A stretch of DNA of 64,000 nucleotides, from the NCBI GenBank assembly GCA_018287875.1, contig JAGVVL010000022.1, positions 3,782,001 to 3,846,000 on the forward strand, given 5' to 3'. Of the stretch, positions 54,065 to 64,000 are shown piece after piece. The position numbers and the translations under genes were made by a program. The notes under the pieces were generated by a model, which was given only the letters and a program-made list of their open reading frames with translations, had not been told where the DNA came from and did no database searches. Within the stretch, counting starts at the first letter, position 1, and each line of letters begins with the position of its first letter. The DNA is from Nigrospora sphaerica (lineage: Eukaryota > Ascomycota > Sordariomycetes > Amphisphaeriales > Apiosporaceae).

Positions 54065-56897
54065 CGCGGGTCGGGTCGGGCGAGGGAGTCGCGCGCAGAG
54101 CCAATTGGCAGAGGAGGAGTAGTAATGGGACGACAGCGGCGGGCTGGGCCTTGGGAAGGGAAGGCCCAAGGTTTTTCTTCGGGCGGCGCGGCGGGCAAGG
54201 TGCTGACGAACAGCGCTTCTCGGAAGGAAAGGAGTGACACGAAAGCAGCGATTAAGAAGGACTAGCGAGGCGGGCGCGGCGTGAAAGAAAAGGGAACGCC
54301 GTGGACAGGCAATTCAGCCAAGAACTGCCCTGTATTTCAGTCGTCGGGGGACGAGGTCGCTTGAGACAGGAGAAATAACACGACAGGAGCGCGGGAGAGG
54401 AGGTGTCTTTCATCAGCGACCACCATCCGACAAAAGGGGAACTCTAATTTTTCTATTGTCGTTGTTTGCATGTCGGTACCGGGGCCGTCGGTGTCAGCTG
54501 CAACCCCTGTCCGCCTATGCGTTCAGAGGACAGCTAGGCCATTGCCTGGAAGGCCGAGCCTGGCAGGGATTGATGCCTGGGCGGTATCGTGGGGCCCTTT
54601 TTTTTCCTTGGGTCGTGGCACATGGACAAGTCGAGCTGGGCCGGGATCCGTACGCCCCGCGCGGCCGTTCTTTGCGTGTGCGCGCACGCGCTTGCGTGCG
54701 TGCGTGCAGAGGGAGAAAGAGAGAGCGAGAGCCGCGTCGTGGCCTCTGCTCGCGTGTCCCGTGTCCGCGTGCCTGCATGCCTGCGTAGCCCTGTTTCCAA
54801 CCGTTGGCCGTCTTTCTCTCGCCTTCTCCTCCTACTGGCGTCCATGGCGAAATATCACGCTGTGCGTAAATTGCTAATTTGCGGGTGGATTTGCCGATGC
54901 ATCGGCTTGGCCAATGACGGACAATGCGATTGCGAGAAAAAGCAGCCCAAAGCCAAACAGTTGGAAGGGATCCTCTCGGAAAGCCACCCCCAAAGCCCCC
55001 GTCGTGCCACGTGATAAGTGCTTTTGGCCTGCCTGTCTCATCCAGAGCCAAGTCAAGCCGGGCAGCTCTCCATCACACATGCGAGGCGCGATATTGACAC
55101 CAACGTCGGGCATGCGGCTCCATCGGCACTTGGCATGGACAGCTTGACATGTACTTGGATGTTTGAAGGAAAGAGAAGCCTCTCCGCCTCTTGCTTAGCA
55201 CTTCTGCGGCAGTCTTATCTGTCTGCCCGCTTTCCTAGAAAGTCTGCTATGCGGCAGGGCCAGGTTTCCTTCTTTTTCCTCTCGTTCTGCCGTCCCCCCC
55301 AGGAACATGTCCCACGCTGCCCATGGATGGATGCCATGGCGCCATGCCTCCGTGATTGCCTAGGACCTCGGGACGGTGGCCCTACCGAGTGCTTGGATGT
55401 GGATTCGAGGCCACGATGGCGGAAATGAGGATCCCAAACGCACATGCTGTCTCGATCTGGCAATCGGGGGGACCGGGCGCCCTAAAGGCCAGACCTTCCC
55501 CGAAGGTCATGGTGCCCGGCCGATCGGATAATTAGGGGAGATGGCCACATCTCCGATTAGCCCGTCACCGACATGCTCGCTACGCGCCTCTCTTTCTCCC
55601 TTTCTCTCCCTCTCCCTCTTCCTCCCCCCCCTCTCAGTCTCAGTTTCTACACACAACGACGCGAAACCTTGGGTGTGGAAACCATACACCCTGCGCGCAT
55701 CGCTGGGAAAAGCCAGGGGGTGACAGGGGTTTCAGGCAGCCGGGTTTTGGGAAGGGCCGAGAGATGAGTATTTCCCGTGACGAGACATCCATATCTGAGA
55801 AGCCCGAACCGTTCGGAGCAAGCAAAGTGATAGGCGCTTGGCGCCAGTGATGTACAACTAGACGCTCTCTACCGCGTTGCAACCGTTCCAACGCGGGTAT
55901 GGATGAGATGGGGGTGGGTGACGGTGTGGATGACGTTTTCTTTTTCAGCCTCACACGGGCTTCTCATCGCGCGCGCGTGGAGCTTTTGCCCGTGCATCAG
56001 CCACATCCCGTCATCGCATAGCCACTAGTGAGCGTACTCCGGTAGCACCTCATCATAAGTATCCCGTCGTCCAGCTCCAAAGCCGGAGGTAGTCAAGCAT
56101 TGGTAGTTCGGCCCAGCAGCGACGACCTGGTCCTTTCCCCTCGTCTATTTTTATATGGCTCCCTATCCAGGCAGTCCGGAGACCGATGTTGTCCTGCTCA
56201 CACTGGAAATGTGGCAAAGTAGATAGGATCTGTCCTATTTGTCCTTCCTCTCCCATTTACGAATGCCAATGGATCGCATCTTGGGTAGCTGCGCCCAGTC
56301 TCTATCCTGGGCTGGATGGAAACAGATGGGAGCTCTCCAAAAGCTGAGTCCCACCAAAACAAACCCAATTGAACCAATCAAATCCCGCTAGAGTCATTAG
56401 CACCCGGGCCACTGTTGAGCATCCATTTCTTGCTTAGGTTTTTTTTCTTGGGCTTCCGCTTTTGGGGGCTTGGGGGGACCTTTGGTTGCTGGTACTGGTG
56501 CTGGTACTGTGCGCTGGTGCTGCAGTTGCTGCTGCTGCTGCTGTTACTGCTGCTGTTGCTCCTGCTGTTGCTGCGACGACTACTGCTGTAAACCACTACT
56601 AGGCCACGGGATCCCGCGTAACTGGGGCGCTCTGGCTGGCTATAGAGTTCCGACCCTCCTCCGTTTAGGCTGGCCATCGGTGGCTCTGCGCCTCTCACAC
56701 TGCTGCAATTTTGTACCATTGCTTCAATCCCGCCCGGCCGGCAACCAGACACCGAACCACTCATTTTCGACTCCTCTCCCGCATTGAAACCCGTTTCGGC
56801 GCCTCCCTCCACCACCACCACAAATCGACCTCTTTGTAGCAAATCTCTCCGCCCTCCCACCACCCACCACCCTCCCCCTCCTCATCCATCGCCCGCC
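54065..56897. other. Divergent intergenic region (ELO / COX6)
   Basis: 2.8 kb holds both promoters. ORFs here are compositional (Arg/Ser/Pro-rich) and motif-free. It contains a CG/TG alternating patch at about 54665-54715, a CT-rich run at about 55585-55630, a CTG/CAG-type triplet array at 56511-56589, and a CCAAT box at 56374-56378, about 520 bp before the COX6 start. Confidence 0.5.
56511..56589. repeat. Imperfect CTG/TTG triplet array
   Basis: About 79 bp of imperfect CTG/TTG/CTC triplets in the COX6 upstream region. On the minus strand it gives a poly-Ser/Asn-like stretch in a 161-codon ORF that I judge non-coding. Confidence 0.85.
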
Positions 56898-57784
56898 ATG
56901 TCGTCGACTGCCATTCTCCGCTCCATCGCCCGCGGCCCGTCCGCCACCCTGCTCCGCGCCGCTCGCCCCGTCGCTAGCACCAGCCGCGCCGCTGCCTTCC
57001 CAGCTGCCCGCACCTTCAGCACCACCGTGGCCCGCCGCAGCGATGCCCACGAGGAGACCTTTGAGGAGTTCACCGCTCGGTACGCATGCTCGCTTTGTTT
57101 CTCTCCTCCCCCCTCTTCGCACCGTCCGCTCCGACGCCGGACCTCCATTGTGGCCGCTTGCTCGCAATCGCCGCGGGCGCCCCATCGTTCGCCGAACAAG
57201 CTCGGAAATGGCTCAATTCGCTTCCCCCGGGCCTCGCGGGAACTCTGTTGACTGACGTTGGCCTCTCCGCAGCTACGAGAAGGAATTCGACGGTGTGCAG
57301 GACGTTTTCGAGCTCCAGGTGAGTCCATTGCCATCCGCTTATCTCGACCCTGAGCCCGCCATCGTACGATAGGTCCGGCTACGGCGTGAAAAACGATGCC
57401 GAGTCAGCACCTCGAGACCCACGGCCGCCTTTGCCGCTCGCGATCCCGTCCCCCAAGCCTTTTTACTTCACAGAAAGCTTGCACACAGGCTCCTCCCCAC
57501 GGGCCCAGAGAAAGCTGACCCGTTTCATTTCCGCCACCACGCAGCGCAACCTGAACAACGCCTTCGCTTACGATTTGGTGCCCTCGCCCTCGGTTCTTGT
57601 GGCCGCCCTCAAGGCCGCCCGCCGCGTCAACGACTACCCCACCGCCGTCCGTATCTTCGAGGGCGTCAAGGCCAAGGTTGAGAACAAGCAGCAGTACCAG
57701 GAGTACCTCGACGAGCTCAAGCCCCTGCGCGAGGAGCTCGGCGTTGCCCTGAAGGAGGACCTGTACCCCGAGGAGGCCAAATAA
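56898..57784 (+). CDS. COX6: Cytochrome c oxidase subunit Va-like (COX6)
   Basis: Exons 56898-57079, 57273-57318 and 57545-57784, with introns of 193 and 226 bp, give 155 residues. The N-terminus is an Arg/Ala/Ser-rich mitochondrial presequence (about 1-45, ILRSIARGPSATLLRAARPV ... ARTFSTTVARRSD). The mature part is the compact helical COX5A/Cox6 fold: HEETFEEFTARYEKEFDGVQDVFELQRNLNNAFAYDLVPSP, then VLVAALKAARRVNDYPTAVRIFEGVKAKV and YLDELKPLREELGVALKEDLYPEE. It is a nuclear-coded subunit of complex IV on the matrix side. The second exon is only 46 nt and codes for YEKEFDGVQDVFELQ. Both introns are longer than most in this window. In yeast COX6 is HAP-regulated; a CCAAT box lies upstream here, but its relevance is inference. 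Confidence 0.93.
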
Positions 57785-58999
57785 ATTCGGCTCGCACCGC
57801 GCACGACGAGCGGCCCGCCAAACAGGCCTCCCCCACGCCCCGACCTTTTTGCCCCTCCCTCGGAGGCGCGAGGCCGAAACCGACACCCCCCGACAAGCAC
57901 CAGAGAACTGGCCCTGGTCAAGCTGGCATCCTCTCCGGGTGTACAGATGTGTATATGTCTACTACTACTACAACTACTACCTTTAGAGAAGAGGATAAAA
58001 ATTCGAGACGGTGATGCGGTCGCAGGTTAGCTGTGGGTGAAGCCCGCAGGCGCCCCTTGTATTCTCCTTTTGGTCTTTGCACTTTTCCCCGAGTAAAGCG
58101 GCCCATTGGGGGGCTTTATAATCCCATATGCCCCTTCGTCCGAAGGGGTGTCCAGGATTGATGTTGTGACCCCCCGAACCCATTCCGACGCCCCGGGACC
58201 CGTCAATGACGTGATTTCGACCGCCCTTTTCGGAACTTCCGATACCGCCCTCCTCGCCTGCAAGCCATATGCCTTCCAACGTCCTGTCTAGCTTGTACGT
58301 CAGGCCTCGTCAAGCCTGGGAAGGAGTACACGGGCGCCGGTTGGCCCGCCCGCCGTGGTCTTGCTTCCCGTGTTTATTCGCCAAGGAAGCCAGTACGAGA
58401 GCACCAAAGCGCGTCATCCTTGGCCCCTGGCGACGAGGGGCCGACAAAGGGCATGGTAGAAGGAAATTCCAAGGCAGAGCGCCATGATCGGTCTACTCGG
58501 CACCGAACAGGATCCCTAATCGGTTTGAAAAGGATATCAAAATATAGCATGAAGCCTGGGCAATTCGTCCGTCTCGTCCGTCTTCCCCTATTTCTTGTCC
58601 TCGCTGCCGAACCTTGGCCCTGCATTTCCCACCGTCCGTTTGCGCGCTGTCGTCACCTTCCCTTTCCCCCGGCCCCTCGAAACAAACGAAAACAACTTCT
58701 CGGGGTATATGCGAGGCGGGTTTGTCGTAGGTGCAAAGTCAAGTCAAGCACCAAAAAAAAAAAAAACGTCTAGCTCAAATCCACGGGGAAAGCGGCCACG
58801 CCCGGCTCGTGCCTTCTTGTCTGGCTGCTTCTCCTTCTCCCCGGAACAAAAGAGGAAAACCGTGACAGTAAAAAGAGCTCGCTCGCCTTTGGTACACGGA
58901 TGGGGCGGCTGAATTAGATAAACAGCCCGGCGCTCACCCGGCTCTGGGCCTCTAAACCCCCGTCCAGCTGCTCCTGAGTCAGGAGCAGCTTGGCTGCTT
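57785..58999. other. Intergenic between convergent COX6 and CDP-2-like genes
   Basis: 3' flanks of both genes. An A13 run lies near 58752-58764. The ORFs at 58027-58773 are short and motif-free. Nothing else supportable. Confidence 0.5.
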
Positions 59000-61900
59000 T
59001 CAGTCTCGCAGATGCGCGTACCGCCCGCTGCCCGTGTTCTGGCCGAAGAAGCCGGGGCCGGGTGCGCCGCTGCCACTGCCGGTCACGGCATCGAGGGCAC
59101 CAGCGGCGGTAGGACTAGAACCACGGCTAGCGGTGCTCGACGCGTTGTTGCTGTTGCTGGTCTGGTTGGCGCCTCGACCGGCGTTGCGCGGGCTTAATAC
59201 GCCGAGGCTGCCGAGGCGCGGGCTGCGCGGGACGGAGCTCTGGCGTGTCTCACGGCGGCCGCTGCGGAGAGCGCCCAGCTGCTCCTTGACGCGGCTCAAC
59301 TCGGCCTCGCGGTCGCGTACAACCTGTTTTTGCTCGCGGAGCAGGCGCGCGAGCTCGCGAGATTCCGATTGCGCCTGCATCTGGTTGATGCGAAACACAT
59401 TTTCGTCTGCCTTGCGATCAAGGGCTTCGATGCGTCGCTCCAGTTCCGTCTTCTCAACCGAGAGTCCAGCGCCCGAATTGGACGCCTGCTGATACCGCTC
59501 TCGAACAAAATCAAGGCTCTCCTGCACGATGCTGACTTTCTTCTCGAGTTCCGCGTTCTTTTCTTGGGCTTCCTCGTACTCTTTCTGCATGCGGGTCATG
59601 CTGGCGACGCCGGGGTTCTCCGAGGCCATGAGAGTATCGCGGGCTTCGGCAAGCTTTCGCTTTAGCTCTGCATTCTCTTCCGCGAGCTTGGTTTTTTCTT
59701 TGGTCGTCAGATTGAACCGGCTGATAAGTGACTCGAGTTCCCTACGACTCTCGTCGCGTTCTTTCTTCATGATGCCGCGATCACGCAGGGCAGCCATAAA
59801 CTTGGGCTGAAGCGAAGCAACCGACGCGGTCCAACTATGGACCTCCTTCTGTGATCGATCGCTTAGCTCACGGAATCTCTGGGACTGTTTCCGTGTGCTC
59901 TCCAGTTCAGACCTTAGCCTTGCCATCTAGGGACGGGTTAGTAAACAGGAGCATGTGGCAGTGTACACGGCTCTTACTTTGGTGGAAATGGCTTCTAGCC
60001 TTGAGACTGGCACCAAAACAGTGGGAACTTCCGATTCAGAGGCTTCTGGGTCAATGATGCCGTCCTTCTCCAAGAGGCGCCAGACAGCATCGCTGACTTG
60101 GCCAGGGCCAGTAGTGGCTGTGAGATGCGCAGAGGTTTTCCGGCGTTTAGCTGCCAGGTCCTCTACGATGTCCTGCAACTCATGTCAGCAACATTCACAC
60201 GATACGTGTGCCGGTGGGCAGACTGACCCTGGAACGTTTCCGGCTTGTTTCCCGATCCGCTGCACCGTTGGCTTCCCAGCTGGACTGGTTGGCATCAATC
60301 TGTGAGCTTGAATTGATGTCTTCGAAAATCGGATCCGGAAGCTCTTGTGGAGTCCAGTAGAAATCATCATTAGGAGATTCGAGATATCTAGCGAAATCAT
60401 GGGCAACGGTGTGAGGCTCCGCGGCGATTTGGTCCGGGTCCGGGTTCTCGATCAATTGCCGAGCCCGACACATGGCCATCAGGAGAATATTTTTGCGTTC
60501 CAATTCCGGGGGCTTCTCCGAGATACGTAGGTCGATATGCTGCACGCTGGCGCTGATGACCAGCGTCATGATCATGGGCGAAGTACCATCCTGTTTCTTT
60601 GGAAGCATGCTCGACCGGAAGGTGTGGTCGAATGCAATGACGGCATCATAGTCGGCCGGGAGGGAGTGCAGATTCTCTCGTGTAGACTTGACCGACACAT
60701 AAGGAACGGATGTGTCCACGGAACCGTCGGATTCAGACGGCCGGCTGACTTCGTACTGCACAAGGATATTGAGCAACTCTATTGGCTTTCCCGGTCGTGC
60801 CAGGATCAGAATGTGCTTAGACGACTCGAGTTGCTTCAGCACCTCGATGAACTCCCCGACGAAGGCGAACTTGCTGTTGGAACCCCTGAGATGTTTCGGA
60901 GCCAAGTCCGTTCCTGCCACCTTCTCAACCGTCTCAAGGAACGGAGGCAAGTCGCACATGTCGTACAGCCTAGACAGCATAGCATCGACTCTGGACACGA
61001 GTGCATGGGTCAGTTTAGTCGATGATTCCGCAAAGGCGGCCGTGTACGCTTCAATGTCGCGCAGGTACTCGCGCGTGATGTCGTAGTACAAGGAACGCAT
61101 ATTATTTGCAAGCGGAAGAGTGATGAGGTGTTCGTTTGGGCCAGTATGGATGAATGGAAGTATGTTGCGGGAATATTTCTGAGACTCTCCCTGGCCCAAA
61201 GGTTTTAATATTTCATCTCCAGGTAAAGCGGCCTCGTGCTCATGGGAGACGGCATCCGAGGGCAACCCGTCGTCGGTGGGTATCGAGTTGCTTCGAGCCG
61301 GCTCATGCTCGATAGAAAGAGTGAGGGCAGACGGATCCAAAGTCGCGAGTTCCTCTGCCACACCGTAGTTCACCACAGTATCCGCCGGGGCCACCGCTGG
61401 GAGTGGAACATCGTCCTGTTTCGAGCCGAATCCTGGAGGCGTGTGTTCACGTTCCAGCTCAACCGAAGGCACCAGCATAGGAGACACTAAGGGCAGAGAG
61501 AACTCAGTACCTGCCATGTGTGGGTCTCGTGGGGGCACTGAAGCCGAAGAGGAAAGATCGTGACCCATATCTGTCGGGATATCGAAATCAAAACGAGTTT
61601 GTCTGGAAAGCCGCTGCTGCAGTTGGCGAAGCCTCTCTGCCGCCGACAGAGGCGGCGTGCCCGTCGATGCATTGTCGTCCATGTTGGGGGGAGTTCGTGG
61701 CTGACTTTTGGCAGCCTCGCGTTCCCGAAAGGAGGACGTCACTCTGGTGTTACCGTTCAGTTCACTAAGAGCCTGGCTGGATTCCTGCGAAACTTGCTGC
61801 TCACCAGACTGCCGCAGCACTGAGGGGGGGAAAAACTCTCCGTCGCTGTAGACGCTGAAGTCACCGGCCTGCGATTGACTTGATAACTCCAGGCTGCCAA

Positions 61901-63141
61901 CCCACGGCTGGTCAACAACTTGAGCGGCCTGCAAAGAGGCGCCCGACTCGTGAAGGTCGATGGCTTGCGAGTGCTGCGGCGCGGCCACGTCTTCGATCTC
62001 TTCTGGCTGCAGCGCGATCGCGTCTTCGAGCTCTTCCGGCTCTTCCGGCTGCGAAAACTGGGTCTGGGCGAATGGTGATATGTGGCCCCGGTTGCCAAAA
62101 CTAAATGGGATCTGTGTCAAGAACTCTGGCTCCTGGGGAAACGGTTGGACTCCTAATGGTGGCGGCTCGCTGGCCTGAGTGACAGGAAACGAAAACAATC
62201 CTTCCACCTCGTTTGGATAGGGCTCAGGCTGGTGCGAAGGTATCTCCGAGGTCGACGCCTGCTGATCGACTTGAGCGTGGCTTTGGCTTTGGCTTTGCTG
62301 CGTATCCGGACGCAAACCGCTGTTAGTGAGATCCGATCCAGACACCTCTTGCGAATCAGGGATGATGGCCGTAACGTCTCTGGTCACAACCACATGTGCA
62401 GGCGCAGGTGTAGGCGCAATGGTTGGCTGTGACGTCCCCTGAGTGGCCCGAGTGCTTTGTGACTCGGTCACTGCCCGGTACTCAGAGGGATCAAATTCGG
62501 GACGCGAGGGCAGCTCAACCTGGATGCTGGGGCGTCTTTGGCCAAGCTCCTGAGGAAGACTCGGCAACTGGCCCGGGCCAAGGGAACGCCTCCTTTTCAG
62601 TGCTGTAAGGTCGGCACTCTCCTGGTCGCTCGAAAACTCGTCGTCGGCACTTTGTAGAGAGCGTTTGTGGCCGGATCGTGGCGAAGCAACAGGGCTGCTG
62701 TCCTGCGAAGTGACACAGGACGTTGTCGAGGCGCGGCTTGAAGATTTCGCAGCGCGCTCCCGTTTGATCCTTCTCCAATCGGCCTTCGCTTTCGACGTCA
62801 CATGCGCCGCCGGTTCCTGTACAAAGATTCAGCGGGGGGCCGACGACGCCGGGAGACAGCGCGTGCGCGTGCGCGCGCGCGCGCGCCCTCGCGATCCATA
62901 CCCAAGAAGGTTTGTACCTCTTGCCAGTAACAGGGTGGTCTTTCCACTTGACACGGTACAATACGCAACCGTTGCGGTCTTTCTTTTCATCGAGAATGTC
63001 CCAGATATCCCAATAATCGGGGTCGGGATCGGGATCGGGCTTTTCTGGCCCCGTCGCCTGGTTCTTCTTGGAGGATGCGCGAGCCGGGCTCGGACGGGTA
63101 CGGCGGTCGTGTGAACTCGAGCCTCGCGTACTTGTTCTCAT
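59000..63141 (-). CDS. Chromodomain protein with HDA1-complex subunit 2/3 domain (CDP-2-like)
   Basis: Four exons, 62902-63141, 60228-62816, 59978-60172 and 59000-59926 (introns 85, 55 and 51 bp, all phase 0), give 1316 residues. A basic Ser-rich N-tail leads to a chromodomain (about 42-90: YWDIWDILDEKK ... YRVKWKDHPVTGKRYKPSW/EPAAHV); intron 1 splits it after the Trp. A long low-complexity Gln/Ser/Glu-rich region (about 100-630) follows. Then comes a domain like HDA1-complex subunits 2/3 (about 635-885: HLITLPLANNMRSLYYDI ... SSKHILILARPGKP ... ADYDAVIAFDHTF ... FYWTPQELPDP), and an extended coiled coil (about 1009-1240) with a Ser/Gly/Asn tail. This layout fits the CDP-2 subunit of the Neurospora HCHC histone-deacetylase complex (HDA-1, CDP-2, HP1, CHAP), which keeps H3K9me3 heterochromatin deacetylated. 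The start is tentative: an acceptor-like CTTCTGCAG lies about 30 bp upstream, so a leader intron is possible. Confidence 0.85.
62859..62886. repeat. 28-nt alternating GC/GT tract in CDP-2-like intron 1
   Basis: Strictly alternating purine-pyrimidine sequence, mostly CG, inside the 85-bp first intron that splits the chromodomain. It makes up a third of the intron and has Z-DNA potential. Confidence 0.9.
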
Positions 63142-64000
63142 TGGGCTATTGTTGGACGATGCGCGCTGCAGAAGCGAACAGTCGCATTGTCAGCATGGGC
63201 GAGAGCACAAATACGAGGTGCCGGGGAGAGTCGCCGCCGTGTCTGTATCTCACCAAGGCGATCGTCACGCTTCGCACCAGCGGCGACTGGGACAGCGGAT
63301 GGCAAGGTTGCTTCCTTGGTGACGGCGTGGGAGCTTAGGTAAGTACTAAGCTGCAGCTGCACATGGGGCCCTGCTGCAATGTATGGGTAGTTCAGGCTCG
63401 TGGCGGGGTTCTGCAAGGCCCTGCCTCAGGTGGCTGATGCGCTGTAGCCACACGCCTTAAAAGCGTAGTCGGGTCGATGCGAAGTGCTATCAGCATCAGC
63501 CTACCCGGTGCGAACGGAACCCGGGTCTGGGAAGTTGGTGAGACCAAACACACAGGTGTCGGATGGCAATGGATTTGGTCGAACGAAACAAGAAATCCAG
63601 CGCGGAAAGGCGGCGCTGGACAAGGAATGCGTTAACTATAACGAGTACCCGCCCGCTTGTTTGTGGAATTTCGCAGAGATGGAGCCGCAACCAGAACGGA
63701 CGCCACCATAAGTCTCCTAGCCCGTTGCCCGTCACATGCCCCTAGAATACAAAAGCGGTACGTGCATAGATTGCTGTCATTTCCAGTTCATAGTCCCTGG
63801 GGTTTTTCTCTCTTCCAAGAATGGGGACTTTCAGAAATGTGTGCGCGCCTGCCACTCGGGAGGCGGCATACATTTAATTTGAACTCTGGTTGCTAGGTTG
63901 GGTTGCAGCGCCCATGGAATGGAACTTGCCTCAAGCAGCCAATATCACCGAAGCAGCCGCGGCATCTTTTGATAGTTTATTTGAAAAAGTAAGAAATGAG
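63142..64000. other. Upstream region of the CDP-2-like gene, to the window edge
   Basis: Promoter and leader of the CDP-2-like gene; no other gene is supported. The short ORFs at 63484-63896 lack motifs. Confidence 0.5.

Noticed and set aside
53558..54265. 235-codon plus-strand ORF over the elongase
   Set aside because: Antisense of a well-supported ELO gene; no motif.
56378..56863. 161-codon minus-strand ORF with a poly-Ser/Asn stretch
   Set aside because: The Ser/Asn part is just the triplet repeat, and the rest lies in the COX6 promoter; no homologous features.
1..64000. CRISPR arrays, bacterial promoters or operons
   Set aside because: The gene structure is eukaryotic with introns throughout; no regularly spaced repeats of CRISPR type are seen.
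1..64000. A biosynthetic or other multi-gene cluster
   Set aside because: Neighbouring genes belong to unrelated housekeeping functions; no PKS, NRPS, terpene synthase, P450 or cluster regulator is recognisable.

Overview
This window looks like nuclear DNA of a filamentous ascomycete (Pezizomycotina, probably a Sordariomycete). The genes are GC-rich with C/G-ending codons. Introns are short (about 50-230 bp), with GTANGT-type donors, CTAAC-type branch sites and YAG acceptors. The gene set is typically fungal: a GH72 glucanosyltransferase, a fungal APC permease, branchpoint-binding protein BBP, and a chromodomain/HDA2-3 protein like Neurospora CDP-2. The species assignment is inference, since nothing in the window names the organism. 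There are no operons, CRISPR arrays or prokaryotic features.

Layout, left to right. A fasciclin-domain secreted protein runs off the left edge (1-504, minus). A haloacid-dehalogenase-like hydrolase follows (2167-3007, minus). After a long gene-poor stretch comes a small three-TM protein (7497-8090, plus). Next is an OCRL-like inositol polyphosphate 5-phosphatase (9744-13058, minus), which shares a divergent promoter with decapping subunit DCP1 (13922-14653, plus). From about 15.6 to 29.8 kb the sequence alternates between AT-richer blocks that look mutated and isolated genes. These are an orphan membrane protein (17276-18103), a broken-looking ORF (18776-19774), a GT25-like glycosyltransferase (20441-21807, minus), an intron-bearing tRNA-Glu (24980-25066, minus) and a low-complexity protein cut by a nonsense codon inside a tandem repeat (26897-27628). 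An eight-exon amine/amino-acid permease follows (29872-32080).

After a further 5 kb without a convincing gene come the GH72 enzyme (37122-38792), a MAPEG-family protein (41132-41647), a seven-TM-like protein (42797-44122) and a small six-cysteine secreted protein (45243-45979, minus). The right part is mostly housekeeping: BBP/SF1 (48322-50448), an ELO fatty-acid elongase (52807-54064, minus), cytochrome c oxidase subunit Va/COX6 (56898-57784) and the chromodomain/HDA2-3 protein (59000-63141, minus).

The genes are independent single loci and do not form a pathway cluster. Several act in RNA metabolism (DCP1, BBP), membrane lipid and cell-wall biology (OCRL-like phosphatase, ELO, GH72) or heterochromatin (CDP-2-like). 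I found no clear new multi-gene system. The most interesting signals are a long CTAAC-rich intron in the gene for the protein that binds CTAAC branch sites, a G-to-T-type nonsense change inside an 18-bp coding repeat, acidic insertions within the 5-phosphatase catalytic domain, and one visibly decayed ORF. Exon boundaries were worked out by hand from splice consensus, reading frame and family conservation.
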